This document shows, one piece after another, positions 41,633-50,887 of a stretch of DNA of 64,000 bases. The notes below the pieces were generated by a model that did not search any database, was not told where the DNA came from, and saw only the letters and a list, made by a program, of their open reading frames with translations. The number at the start of each line of letters is the position of its first letter. The first letter of the stretch is position 1. A program made the position numbers and the translations under genes. Origin of the DNA: an uncultured delta proteobacterium (GTDB taxonomy: Bacteria; Myxococcota_A; Polyangia; Polyangiales; Polyangiaceae); the NCBI GenBank assembly GCA_903892415.1, contig CAITIQ010000506.1, positions 1-64,000 on the forward strand. The letters are read 5' to 3'.

Positions 41633-42820
41633 ATGCTGCCGCCGATGTCGCGCCAGCGCACCGCGGTTTCCCCTGTTTTCCGGCGATTTTTGGCCGGTTT
41701 TGCGCTGCCACTTTGGCTGCTTTGCTGCTCCTCGGGCGAACCAACGAGCCCATCGGAGAGCGCGCGGCCGAGCTCCACGCCCGCAGCGGCCAGCGCCGCC
41801 CGCTCAGCACCGCTCGCGCCGTCAGCGGCACCCGCGCCGCCGAGCGCCAGCGTCGGCGTCAGCACCACAGGCAGCGCCTCCGCGAGCGCCGCACCAAGCG
41901 CTACAACGCCAGCGGCCCCGCGCGCCACCGTGGCCTTCGTCGGCGATATCTCGCTCTCGATGCACGTGGCCGCGTACATGAACCCGCCGGAAGGCAAGCC
42001 CTCCGAAGTCGAGCCGGGCTTTCCGTTCGCCGCCGTCGCCAGCAAGCTGCGCAGCTACGACTACTTGGTCGGCAACCTCGAGTGCGTGGTGGCCAATCGC
42101 GGCAAGCCCACCATCCCATTGCCCCTCGTCGCGCCGCTACACTCCCCCAACGTCTTGCTCGACGCTGGCTTCGATCTGGTTTCGGTCGCCAACAACCACG
42201 TCGAGGATCTCGGCAAAGACGGCTACAACGACATGTTGAAGCGACTGACCGAGGCCAAGCTGCCGTACGTCGGCGGTTACCTGGTGGACGACTCGCAAGA
42301 CCCGATGGTCGTAACCGAGGTGAACGGCATCAAGATCGCCGTGCTCGGCTACTTCAACCGCAAAACCGAGCAGACCTATCGCGACCTCGAGCGCGCACAA
42401 AAGCTCGCCGACGTGGTGCTCGTATATTTGCATTGGGGCATCGACTTCAGCCCGCATCCCACGCGTTTTCAGCGTCAATGGGGGCGCGCCTTGATCGACC
42501 ACGGGGCCTCCGCGGTGATCGGCGCTCACTCGCACATCATCCAGCCGGAGGAGATCTACAAGGGCAAGCTGATCGCGCACAGCCTCGGTAACTTCGTGTT
42601 CTCCGGCATGGTCAAGCGCGGCTCGCAAGACAGTGCCATCTTGGAGCTCGAGGTGGACAAGAGCGGCGTCGTTTCCCATCGCTACCAACCGATCTCGATC
42701 GATGAACGTGGAGCCCCGAGCCTCAAGGGCCCGCCCACCGCCGAGCCCCCGCTCACACCGGATCGGCCTCGACCGTTGACCGCCCTCGGCAAGCCCATCG
42801 ATTTCAGCGCGATTCGCTGA
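41633..42820 (+). CDS. CapA-family (PGA_cap) metallophosphatase-like lipoprotein
   Basis: 395 aa from ATG 41633; ATG 41645 is an alternative. Lipoprotein signal (LAGFALPLWLLCC), a roughly 60-residue Ala/Ser/Pro linker, then the CapA fold: VAFVGDISL (metal Asp), VGNLECV, VSVANNHVEDLG (Asn-His), LHWGID, VIGAHSHIIQ and HSLGNFVFS. These are the metal ligands of the calcineurin-like family. CapA proteins are linked to poly-gamma-glutamate capsule synthesis/export, but no capBC is nearby, so an unrelated envelope hydrolase role is equally likely. Divergent from the receiver protein with 64 bp between starts. Confidence 0.88.
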   Translation: MLPPMSRQRTAVSPVFRRFLAGFALPLWLLCCSSGEPTSPSESARPSSTPAAASAARSAPLAPSAAPAPPSASVGVSTTGSASASAAPSATTPAAPRATVAFVGDISLSMHVAAYMNPPEGKPSEVEPGFPFAAVASKLRSYDYLVGNLECVVANRGKPTIPLPLVAPLHSPNVLLDAGFDLVSVANNHVEDLGKDGYNDMLKRLTEAKLPYVGGYLVDDSQDPMVVTEVNGIKIAVLGYFNRKTEQTYRDLERAQKLADVVLVYLHWGIDFSPHPTRFQRQWGRALIDHGASAVIGAHSHIIQPEEIYKGKLIAHSLGNFVFSGMVKRGSQDSAILELEVDKSGVVSHRYQPISIDERGAPSLKGPPTAEPPLTPDRPRPLTALGKPIDFSAIR

Positions 42821-42830
42821 GGTTCGCCCC

Positions 42831-42859
42831 TGTAAACCGCTGGTTGTCGAGTGTAAACC
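42831..42859. repeat. direct repeat TGTAAACC, two helical turns apart
   Basis: TGTAAACC at 42831-42838 and again at 42852-42859, 21 bp start to start, each followed by CTGG or TGG. It lies about 110-140 bp upstream of the GTG of the cytochrome/DUF1501 operon, in the 150-bp gap after capA. Spacing of two turns is typical of regulator half-sites; binding is unproven. Confidence 0.45.
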
Positions 42860-42970
42860 TGGAGGTGACAGTCGGTGTCGCAGAGCCGTTGACACTCTCC
42901 GACCCAGCCCACCATTTTCGCTGAATTCGGACTCGACTTGCGTCGGCACCGGGCTTGCTGAGAGGTCAAG

Positions 42971-44431
42971 GTGCGATCCCTTCAGCTTGGTATCTGCCTA
43001 CTTCTGTTCAGCTTGGCGAGCTGCAGCGATGAGACCAACCCATCGCCAGAGCCCGAGCCGTCGCTGACGCCCGTCTCGAGCGAGCTGCCGATCGTTGACT
43101 CGGTGGAGACCTGCCAGCCGCTGAGCAGCGGTGAGCGCTTGGTCTCGGTCTCGCCAGAGGGTCAAGCGTGGCTGGCCTCGCCTTCGGACGGCGGCCTGCG
43201 CCTGCGCGTGCTGGACCTATTCTCCGGCGAGCTCGTGGAGACCACGCAGGAGCTGCCGATCAGCAACCTCTCGCAGCTGCGCGGCTGGTCGGCGAACGAG
43301 GCTTCTCTGATCGCCGACGGTCACTTTTACGAGCTGAGCGAAGCTGGTCGCTTCGACCTCACGCCGCCTGACGGCCTCGTAGAAGGAGCAACGTTCTGCG
43401 GCTCGCTCGGGAGCAACGGCTTCGTGCTTGCAGACGGCAAGCTGTCGGAGTTGCGCGCAGACGGTCAATGGTGGAGCTTCTCCACGGCGAGTGAAGGCAC
43501 CTTCGCCGAGCTCGTTGCCGCGGAGGGTGAGTGCCTCACGCGCGACAATTCGCTCTGGCTCAAAAACGCAGCCGGTGAACTCGTGGAGGTCACGCCCACC
43601 CACTTCACCACGCTCAAGAACTTCGTCGAACTGCGAGAGGCCGCCATCCTGGACGCCAGCGTGCTCGCCATCGACGCACGCGGGCTTTGGGTCGGTCCGC
43701 GCGAATGGAGCGGCTTCAGCTTCGGCGCTGAAGCTCCCGAGCGTCTGGTGGCAGCGGGCGGCTTCGCCTTCCTCAAAGTTGGTGAGCGGCTCCTTCGCTT
43801 CGACGGCACCAACTTCGCCGAGATCCAAAGCGAGCTCAGCACACCGAACACCTTGCAACCGTACGCCGGCGGCTTGTGGCTCGCCGATGAAGCAACGCTT
43901 TGCCACCACAGCTTCGGTGCCTCGGCTCGCATCCAGGGCTTGCGGCCGAACCAACGTTTGCTCGAAGACGACTCCGAGTTGTCGCTGGCCGCCAGCCCCG
44001 ATCAGACCATGCCGAAGCTCAGCGTCGATGGAGTGGACACGGCTCTCACCACCGATGCAGAGACCGGCATTGCGAGCGCGACCATCGCCTGGACCAGCGT
44101 CGGCTGGCATGAGCTCACCGTCGACAGCGAGTCGGGAGAACGGCTGCGCACCCTCTGGGTCAAGCGCGTCCCGGAGATTGAACGCAGCTTCGCCAAGGAC
44201 GTCTTTCCGCTCTATGAAGCCACCTGCGCCAACAGCGGTTGTCACGGTGGCGCCGATCCCAAAGGCTCGGACCTCTCGACGTTCGAGGCTTGGCAAGCCA
44301 AAGCCGCACAGATTCGCACCCGTGTCGTCGATACCCGCACGATGCCGCCCGCCGCCAATACACCCGCTTCCTGGAACGACGAGCAGATCGACGTCATCGC
44401 CCAGTGGCTCGAAGGAGGAATGCTTCCATGA
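42971..44431 (+). CDS. lipoprotein with C-terminal c-type haem motif (CX4CH)
   Basis: 486 aa from GTG 42971 (AGAGG upstream). Lipoprotein signal (CLLLFSLASCSDE), then about 350 residues of repeated short beta segments (WLASPSDGGLRLRVLDL, GLWVGPREWSGFSFG) suggesting a beta-propeller, then an Ig-like strand pair, and at the C-terminus RSFAKDVFPLYEATCANSGCHGG with Cys419-x4-Cys424-His425, resembling planctomycete-type cytochrome domains that end in MPP..W..IAQWL. First gene of an operon; its stop overlaps the next ATG. Secreted redox or sensor function is inferred. Confidence 0.82.
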   Translation: MRSLQLGICLLLFSLASCSDETNPSPEPEPSLTPVSSELPIVDSVETCQPLSSGERLVSVSPEGQAWLASPSDGGLRLRVLDLFSGELVETTQELPISNLSQLRGWSANEASLIADGHFYELSEAGRFDLTPPDGLVEGATFCGSLGSNGFVLADGKLSELRADGQWWSFSTASEGTFAELVAAEGECLTRDNSLWLKNAAGELVEVTPTHFTTLKNFVELREAAILDASVLAIDARGLWVGPREWSGFSFGAEAPERLVAAGGFAFLKVGERLLRFDGTNFAEIQSELSTPNTLQPYAGGLWLADEATLCHHSFGASARIQGLRPNQRLLEDDSELSLAASPDQTMPKLSVDGVDTALTTDAETGIASATIAWTSVGWHELTVDSESGERLRTLWVKRVPEIERSFAKDVFPLYEATCANSGCHGGADPKGSDLSTFEAWQAKAAQIRTRVVDTRTMPPAANTPASWNDEQIDVIAQWLEGGMLP

Positions 44432-46551
44432 GTAACTCAAAACAATCTCTGGTTCAGCTCGTCGCACTTGGTCTTCTCGCCGCGGGTTGTAGCTCCGAGA
44501 CCTCACCCACCCCCACCGGCAGTGACAGCGAGTCCGACCCGCCCGTAGAGACGCCGGTCAACTGGGAGCCTGGCAACGAGAGCAAGGCCTGCAACGTGGA
44601 CGCGCTGCTCCCGCCGGCGACCTACGGCCGCAAGGTCAAGTCGCTGCTCACCGGACTGCCCGTCTCCGAGGCCGAGGCCGAGAGCCTGGTGAGCAACCCG
44701 GAGGCTCTCCCCGAGCTGATCGACGCGTGGCTCGCTACGCCCGAGGGCGCAGAGATGTTGCAGCGCTTCTTCATGACCTATTTTCAGCAGACCAGCACCA
44801 ACACCGACTCGCTCTTCTATCTACTCGGTCGCAAGGTTCAGTCCTTCGGCAAGTACGATTCGGACAACGCGTCGACGGCTGCGTTGCTCAACCGCAACCT
44901 CGCCGAGAGTTTTGCCCGCACCATGGTGGACCTGGTCTCTCGCGGTGAACCCTTCACCAAAGCGCTCACCACCGACGAGTTCATGATGACGACGGCGCAG
45001 GTCGCGCTGCTCGCCTATCTCGATGACGAGACCGTCGACGATTTTGGCGTGCACGACGTGCGCAGCTCGACGAACACCTTCGACACCATCGTCCTCTACA
45101 AGAACCAAGCGAACGCACCGGCTGCCAAGGACGCGCTCGATCCAACGAGTCCGAGCTTCGGGCACTTCTGGCATCGTGAGCTCGCCGATGTCCCCGCCGC
45201 CTGCAACGTCGGTGCAACGCTGACGATCGACACCTCGCAGATCACCAACGGTGAATGGCGTATGGCGGGCAACACGACGCCCTCCTTCTGGGTCTTCAGC
45301 GCCATGATGGGCCGGCATTTCGGCATCAACGTTCAAGGCGATGCGGACTGTCGCGCGACCTCGGCCAACAATAACTTCCCGCTCTTTAGGCGCGCTGACT
45401 TCAATGATTGGCACCTCGTCAAGGTACGTAAGCCGGTCGCTGATGAAGCCGTGACCGCCTTCTACGATCTGGAGCAACTGCGCACCGCCAGCGAGCTCGT
45501 CGTTCACACCGAGCGTGTGGGCTTCCTCTCTTCGCCCGGCTTCTTCTCGACCTGGATGAACAACGAAGACAACTCCTCGCGCGTCACCGTCAACCAGGCG
45601 TTGATCGTCGCGCTGGGCAAGAGCTTCGAGGGGCAAGCTGTCACCAACTTTGCGCCCGAGTCATTGGACGCGGAGCACGCTGACCCGACCACCGAGTGTT
45701 ACGGCTGCCACCAAACCCTCGATCCGATGCGTGATTTCTACCGCGCTTCCTACACCAACTACTACGGCGAGCAGCTCGATCCGGAGCGCGCCGCGTTGCA
45801 GGCTGACTTCGTCTTTGACGGCGTCACCGCCAAGGGCAACGGCATCCGAGACTTCGCCGATCTGCTCACGGAGCACCCGGCCTTCCCCTACGCGTGGGCG
45901 CACAAGCTTTGCTACATGGCCAACGCCGCACCGTGCTTGGAGGGCGCTACGCTAGACGGCATCGTCGCGAGCTTCGTCGAGTCGAGCTTCGACTTCCGCG
46001 TGCTCGTTCGCGAGCTGTTCGCCTCTCCGTTGATCACGGCCAGTCAATGTGTGGAGGGCGTGGATACGGGTTCCAACGTTTCGATCGCCCGTCGCACGCT
46101 CTTCTGCAGCGAGCTCTCCCATCGGCTCGGGATCGAAGACGTATGCGGGCTCGGGCTGCTCAAAGAAGAGTCCAGCGCGCTGCAAAACAGCGCTCGTGAC
46201 GCCTCCGGCTCGATCCCCGACGACGGCTTCAGCCGCGCGGTGGTCAGCCCGATCGTCATCGCCGAGACCGGCCTCTTCACTCGCGCGAACGCCGAAGCCA
46301 CCTGCGTGACCATCGCGCAAGAGAGCTTCAACCGCGTGTACCAGGATCTGACGACGGACGAGGCCACGCTACACATGGTCAGCTCGGTGATGGGCCTGCC
46401 CCCAAACGACGCGCTACACGCGCCCTCCCTCGCGATCCTGCGCGCTCACGTCGAACAAGCGGTCGCCGAAGGCAAAACCGACCGCGATGCGGTTGAGTCT
46501 GCGTTCGTGATTGCGTGCATGTCCCCCACCGTTGCCGGCGTCGGTTTTTGA
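44428..46551 (+). CDS. DUF1592/DUF1588-type secreted protein with CxxCH motif
   Basis: 707 aa from ATG 44428, with a strong GAAGGAGGAA site inside the previous gene. Lipoprotein signal (VALGLLAAGCSS). Looks like the large DUF1592/DUF1588/DUF1595 proteins: YGRKVKSLLTGLPVSEAEA and GAEMLQRFFMTYFQQ at the start, VGFLSSPGFFSTW, NQALIVALGK, then ECYGCHQTLDPMRDFY with Cys424-x2-Cys427-His428, and DFRVLVRELFASPLITA. In planctomycetes and myxobacteria such genes are paired with DUF1501/DUF1552 genes, as here. Function unknown, presumably periplasmic or surface redox. The family assignment is by motif pattern. Confidence 0.82.
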   Translation: MSNSKQSLVQLVALGLLAAGCSSETSPTPTGSDSESDPPVETPVNWEPGNESKACNVDALLPPATYGRKVKSLLTGLPVSEAEAESLVSNPEALPELIDAWLATPEGAEMLQRFFMTYFQQTSTNTDSLFYLLGRKVQSFGKYDSDNASTAALLNRNLAESFARTMVDLVSRGEPFTKALTTDEFMMTTAQVALLAYLDDETVDDFGVHDVRSSTNTFDTIVLYKNQANAPAAKDALDPTSPSFGHFWHRELADVPAACNVGATLTIDTSQITNGEWRMAGNTTPSFWVFSAMMGRHFGINVQGDADCRATSANNNFPLFRRADFNDWHLVKVRKPVADEAVTAFYDLEQLRTASELVVHTERVGFLSSPGFFSTWMNNEDNSSRVTVNQALIVALGKSFEGQAVTNFAPESLDAEHADPTTECYGCHQTLDPMRDFYRASYTNYYGEQLDPERAALQADFVFDGVTAKGNGIRDFADLLTEHPAFPYAWAHKLCYMANAAPCLEGATLDGIVASFVESSFDFRVLVRELFASPLITASQCVEGVDTGSNVSIARRTLFCSELSHRLGIEDVCGLGLLKEESSALQNSARDASGSIPDDGFSRAVVSPIVIAETGLFTRANAEATCVTIAQESFNRVYQDLTTDEATLHMVSSVMGLPPNDALHAPSLAILRAHVEQAVAEGKTDRDAVESAFVIACMSPTVAGVGF

Positions 46552-46562
46552 GGAGCACTCCA

Positions 46563-47885
46563 ATGAACAGCCAATCAAAATTCTCCCGACGAACGGCCCT
46601 CGGCGCACTGGCAACGGCAACCGGCAGTCTGTTTCTGCGCTCACTCGCCACCGGCATCCCTAGCAGCGTCCTCTTGGATCCTTTGTCGGCCCACGCTGGC
46701 ACCGAGCCCACGGCCAAGACGCTGATCCTCGCAAGTTCGATCTCGGGCGATCCGATGAACGCCAACGTGCCGGGCACCTATGACTTCCCGGCCAACGAGG
46801 TGTTCCACCCCGCGGCTCCGTCGATGGCCAAGACCTCGCTCACGCTGTCGGGGAAGACCTTCTCCGCAGCCAAGCCGTGGGCCGACCTCGGCCAAGGCAT
46901 CCTCGACCGCACCACCTTCTTCCATCACGCGACCTACACGCCGGTGCACGGTGAACTCGGACTGGTGCAAAAGATGATGCGCGCGACCGAGAAGGACGAC
47001 ATGTTGATCTCGCTGATCTCGCGAGAACTCGCGCCTTTGCTCAAGACCGTGCAATCGGATCCGCTGAGCCTCGGCGCCTCTGGCGGTGAACTGCTGAGCG
47101 CCGAGGGCCGCATCCTCGGCAACGTCTCACCGCTCTCGGTGCAGCGCGCCCTGGGCGGACCGGAGGGCCCGCTCAAGGATCTGACCGCCCTTCGCGATCA
47201 ACAGATCGACGAAATTTACGCGCTGTATCGTGAGCACGGCACCCCCAGCCAACTAAAGCTGCTCGATAGCTGGACGCGCTCTCGTAAGGAGGTGCGCAGC
47301 ATCGGTCTTTCGCTGGTGGAACGCCTAGCGGCGATCGACGGCAACGACCAGGTCAATCAGCTGCGTTGTGCCGCTGTGCTCGCTGCCATGAACATCGCGC
47401 CGGTGATCACCGTGCATCTCGGCTTCGGCGGTGATTCACACGGCGACACCGACTTCGAGCAGGAGACCGAAGACACCGTGATCACGCTCAATGACGTGCA
47501 CACCTTCATCGATGAGCTCGACCAACTGAAGGCCGATGGCCATCTCAAACAAGACGTGATCTTCGCGACGCTCAACACCTTCGGTCGAACGCTGAAGAAG
47601 AACGGCACCGACGGCCGCGACCACAACGAGGGACACCACGTGATGCTGATGATCGGCAACGGCATCCAAGGCGGCGTCGTCGGTGGCATCGAGCCCACCG
47701 CCAACGGCAGCGACTATCAAGCCACCACCATCAACTCCACCACCGGCGAAAAGGGCGGGGACATCAGCTTCGAGGAGTCGCTCGCGGCCGCCGGGAAGAC
47801 GCTGGCCTTCGCCTTGGGCGTGCCGCAAGCACGCGTGGACGCCATGATCGATGGCGGCAAGGTGGTTCAGTCGGTGATCGCCTAA
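46563..47885 (+). CDS. DUF1501/DUF1552-type exported protein with Tat signal
   Basis: 440 aa from ATG 46563 (GGAG upstream). Twin-arginine signal FSRRTALGALATA (Arg9-Arg10) indicates folded export. The rest resembles the alkaline-phosphatase-like DUF1501/DUF1552 proteins: HGELGLVQKMMRATEKDD, VITVHLGFGGDSHGDTDFEQ, DVIFATLNTFGRTLKKNG and GRDHNEGHHVMLM, where His/Asp residues could bind metal. Third gene of the operon, 11 bp after the second; the Tat pathway fits a co-factor-bearing partner to the two haem-motif lipoproteins. Precise family is a best guess. Confidence 0.82.
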   Translation: MNSQSKFSRRTALGALATATGSLFLRSLATGIPSSVLLDPLSAHAGTEPTAKTLILASSISGDPMNANVPGTYDFPANEVFHPAAPSMAKTSLTLSGKTFSAAKPWADLGQGILDRTTFFHHATYTPVHGELGLVQKMMRATEKDDMLISLISRELAPLLKTVQSDPLSLGASGGELLSAEGRILGNVSPLSVQRALGGPEGPLKDLTALRDQQIDEIYALYREHGTPSQLKLLDSWTRSRKEVRSIGLSLVERLAAIDGNDQVNQLRCAAVLAAMNIAPVITVHLGFGGDSHGDTDFEQETEDTVITLNDVHTFIDELDQLKADGHLKQDVIFATLNTFGRTLKKNGTDGRDHNEGHHVMLMIGNGIQGGVVGGIEPTANGSDYQATTINSTTGEKGGDISFEESLAAAGKTLAFALGVPQARVDAMIDGGKVVQSVIA

Positions 47886-47912
47886 CAGGCCCGTTAGGGT
47901 GCGGCGTCGGCC

Positions 47913-49241
47913 TCAGCGGTCGATGCCGTGCCGCTCGAGCAGGCGATGCAGAAATTGCCGTGACACGCCCATCGCCTCGGCTGCGCGAGAGACATTACCG
48001 TTGTGCTCGGCCAAGCGACTCGTCAGGTACTGCTGTTCAAACTGCTCCACCACGAGATCCCGCGCTTCACGCAGCGGAAGATGCATCACGCTTGGCTGAG
48101 CCGCGGGCTGCGCTGTGGCAGTCGGTATGGCGTCAAAGCCAGGCCGCTCCGGAAACAACATCAAACGCGTGATGGTGTTACGCAGTTCACGCACGTTGCC
48201 GGGCCACTGATGGTTGCGCAACATCGCCAGCGTATTCGGCGGCAGATCCGCCAAGGTGCGCGGCGGCACTTGCGACGCCAAGAAATGTTCAACCAAGAGC
48301 TCGATGTCCTCCGGCCGCTCGCGGAGCGGTGGAACCGCGCCTTCAACGACCGCGAGCCGGTAGTAGAGGTCCATACGAAACGTCCCGGTCGCGACGCGTG
48401 CCCTCAGATCGCGGTGGGTTGCAGCGATGATGCGCACGTCGATCGGCGTCCACTCGCCGCTACCGACCCTGCGGATGTGGCGACTCTCGAGCGCGCGCAG
48501 CAGCTTGGGCTGCAGATCGAGCGGAAGTTCACCGAGCTCGTCGATGAAGACGGTGCCGCCGCGAGCTTGCTCGAACAGCCCCGGCGTATTGTTGTTTGCG
48601 CCGGTGAAGGCGCCTTTCACATAGCCAAAGAGCTCGGCCTCCACCAACGTCGGCACCACCGCCGAGCAATCGAACACGGCAAAGGGCCCGGCCGCACGCG
48701 GGCTCGCGTCGTGAATCGCTCGCGCCAAGAGCTCCTTCCCGGTGCCCGATTCACCAAGCAGCAGCACCGTTTCATGGGTCAGCGCCGCGCGCTGCAGCAA
48801 CGCAAACAACGCTCGCATCTGCAGGCTCGCGCCAAGCGCCGCTCCAAAACTTTGACCTCGCGAGAGCGCCAGCGTTTGCTTGGCTGCGGCAACCTCCATC
48901 CGCAACTTGGTGGAGCCAAGCGTGATGTCGCTCCTCGAATCGATGTAGGCGGCTCCAATGCGCACACGGTCGACGAAGGTGCCGTTCTTGCTGTCGAGGT
49001 CTCGCAAGAGCACGCCTTTGGGCGTGTGGACGACCATCGCGTGGCGCCGAGAAACCCTTGGATCGTCGGTGGTAAGGTCACATTCAGCGTCGCTGCCGAT
49101 CAAAACCGGGCCAAGTCCGAGCGCCACTTCACCCCGAGCACCCGAGGGGGCCTGCAGCTGGAGCCGCACTCCCGGAAGCTCGACAGCGTCAACACGGATG
49201 TCGGTTAGGGTGAGACCTTGATGAGATCCGGGTCGTTCCAA
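47913..49241 (-). CDS. FHA-domain sigma54-dependent activator (second copy)
   Basis: 442 aa. FHA domain (about 20-110; GSDAECDLTTDDPRVSRRHAMV, DLDSKNGTFVD), AAA+ domain with Walker A GESGTGKE, GAFTGA and Walker B GTVFIDELGE, and a C-terminal Fis-type helix (EHNGNVSRAAEAMGVSRQFLHRLL). Same architecture as 4753-6090. Divergent from the kinase at 49283 with 41 bp between the starts, so the two genes share one regulatory region, unlike the head-to-tail order of the first cluster. Converges with the DUF1501 gene. Confidence 0.93.
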   Translation of the reverse strand: MERPGSHQGLTLTDIRVDAVELPGVRLQLQAPSGARGEVALGLGPVLIGSDAECDLTTDDPRVSRRHAMVVHTPKGVLLRDLDSKNGTFVDRVRIGAAYIDSRSDITLGSTKLRMEVAAAKQTLALSRGQSFGAALGASLQMRALFALLQRAALTHETVLLLGESGTGKELLARAIHDASPRAAGPFAVFDCSAVVPTLVEAELFGYVKGAFTGANNNTPGLFEQARGGTVFIDELGELPLDLQPKLLRALESRHIRRVGSGEWTPIDVRIIAATHRDLRARVATGTFRMDLYYRLAVVEGAVPPLRERPEDIELLVEHFLASQVPPRTLADLPPNTLAMLRNHQWPGNVRELRNTITRLMLFPERPGFDAIPTATAQPAAQPSVMHLPLREARDLVVEQFEQQYLTSRLAEHNGNVSRAAEAMGVSRQFLHRLLERHGIDR

Positions 49242-49282
49242 GGTGTTTCGCGTCGTTCTCTGCGACTATCGTAGGAGATCGG

Positions 49283-50887
49283 TTGGAGCCCATCAAGCCG
49301 GAGCTTGTCGTTGATCGCTACTCGCTGTTCCGCGTGATCGGCGCCGGTGGCATGGCGTCGGTCTATCTTGGACGGCAGAGCGGGAGCGCCGGGTTCTTTC
49401 GCTACGTGGCGATCAAACGGCTCCATCCTCAGTATGCGACGAACCCCGAGTTCGTAGCGATGTTCTTGGATGAGGCTCGGCTTGCTTCGCACGTTCGGGA
49501 TCGTCACGTCGTTGAGACCTTGGACGTGGTCGAGTCGGGGAGCGAGATCCTGATGGTGATGGAGCTGGTTCAGGGCTCCACTCTGACCCATCTGCTTCGC
49601 ACGGCTCGCACAAATGGTGAGCGACTGCCGGTCGCGGTGAGCTGCGCCATCATCGTGGATCTGCTTCGCGGGCTCGAGGCGGCGCACAGTGCCGTGGGTC
49701 CTTCGGGAGAACCGCTCGGTGTGATCCACCGCGATGTATCGCCGCACAACGTGATGATCGGTGTCGATGGCGTTGCGCGCGTGCTCGATTTTGGGGTGGC
49801 GAAGGCCAACGGTCAGTATCACTCGACACGCGTCGGGGAGGTTCGCGGCAAGCCCGCCTACATGGCGCCGGAGCATCTGCAAACGGGCGCCACGCCGAAG
49901 TCGGACCTTTATTCAACCGGCATCGTCTTGTGGGAGGCGCTCACCGGCCAACGGTTGTTCGCGGCCGAAACCGAGGCTGGGCTGATCGCTCAGGTACTGG
50001 CCCCACGCTGGCGCTCACCGCGAGAGTTCGCGCCCGAGCTCCCCGCTGCACTCGAGGAGGTAGTCCGCCGTGCACTGCAGATCGACCCCGCACAGCGCTT
50101 CCAGTCAGCAAAAGAAATGGCCTTCGCACTCGCGCTTGCGGTGGTGCCAGCAGCGCCAAGCGAGGTTGCCGCCACCGTCGAGCGCCTGGCGAAGCAGCCC
50201 CTCGCCGAGCTGCGGCAAACGCTGCTCACGCTCGAGTCGAAGTTAGGCCGCGCCCCGGTACCAAGCTTGTCTGGCTCCGGTTCAAACCCGCAGCTGCGCG
50301 TACCGCCCGAAGCGGCGCCGGCTCCTGTGCGCACCCACGATTCACGCTGGCCGGGCTTTGCGCCCTCCCGCGGTGCTGGCGAAATCACCCTGACGGGCCC
50401 CTCCGTTCAGGAATCAGCGCCAATCGTCGTAGCCCCGCCAAAAGCGCCTTCGCGCGGCGGCCTCTTGCTCGGCTTGCTGCTCGCGTCGGTCGCGGTGGGC
50501 GGGCTGCTGGGAGTCGTGTTGGCCTCGCGCGGCGGCAGGGCCGCGGCCAGTAGCGCCACCGCGTCGCAAGTCGAGGTCCAACCTGCGCTGCTCCAAACCA
50601 GCGTCATGGAAGCGAACGCGACTACGAGCAGCGTGCTTGTGCCCTCGGTCGAAGCGAGCGCGACGGCGCTTACTCCAGTCGAGCCAGCGGTCACAGCTAG
50701 TGCCAGCGCGCAGGTTGCCTCCCTGCCGAGCGCCCATACGCCAACAACTTCGCTCCGTGTGCAACCCAGCTCAATTGTGCCAACCTCTACTCCAGTGCCA
50801 ACCTCGAGCGACTGCGATCCGCCCTACGAGGTCGACCAAAATGGAGTTAAGCGCGTGAAAACGCGCTGCTTTAAAGTTCGCCCATGA
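49283..50887 (+). CDS. Ser/Thr protein kinase with C-terminal TM segment (second copy)
   Basis: 534 aa from TTG 49283. Gly-rich loop GAGGMASVY (20-28), Lys45 in VAIKR, IHRDVSPHN, VLDFGVAKA and MAPEHL: an intact catalytic core. Ala/Pro linker, TM (GGLLLGLLLASVAVGGLLGVVLA, about 395-417) and a Ser/Thr/Val-rich tail ending CFKVRP outside. The next gene overlaps by 4 bp (ATGA). Divergent from the FHA-sigma54 activator gene. Same design as 6090-7703. Confidence 0.93.
   Translation: MEPIKPELVVDRYSLFRVIGAGGMASVYLGRQSGSAGFFRYVAIKRLHPQYATNPEFVAMFLDEARLASHVRDRHVVETLDVVESGSEILMVMELVQGSTLTHLLRTARTNGERLPVAVSCAIIVDLLRGLEAAHSAVGPSGEPLGVIHRDVSPHNVMIGVDGVARVLDFGVAKANGQYHSTRVGEVRGKPAYMAPEHLQTGATPKSDLYSTGIVLWEALTGQRLFAAETEAGLIAQVLAPRWRSPREFAPELPAALEEVVRRALQIDPAQRFQSAKEMAFALALAVVPAAPSEVAATVERLAKQPLAELRQTLLTLESKLGRAPVPSLSGSGSNPQLRVPPEAAPAPVRTHDSRWPGFAPSRGAGEITLTGPSVQESAPIVVAPPKAPSRGGLLLGLLLASVAVGGLLGVVLASRGGRAAASSATASQVEVQPALLQTSVMEANATTSSVLVPSVEASATALTPVEPAVTASASAQVASLPSAHTPTTSLRVQPSSIVPTSTPVPTSSDCDPPYEVDQNGVKRVKTRCFKVRP

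Noticed and set aside
41569-42045. Upstream extension of the large receiver-protein frame
   Set aside because: It is the complement of the CapA lipoprotein's signal and Ala/Ser/Pro linker; composition is artefactual.
48003-49208. 401-codon open frame opposite the FHA-sigma54 activator
   Set aside because: Activator carries GAFTGA, Walker A/B and FHA motifs; the opposite frame is compositional noise.
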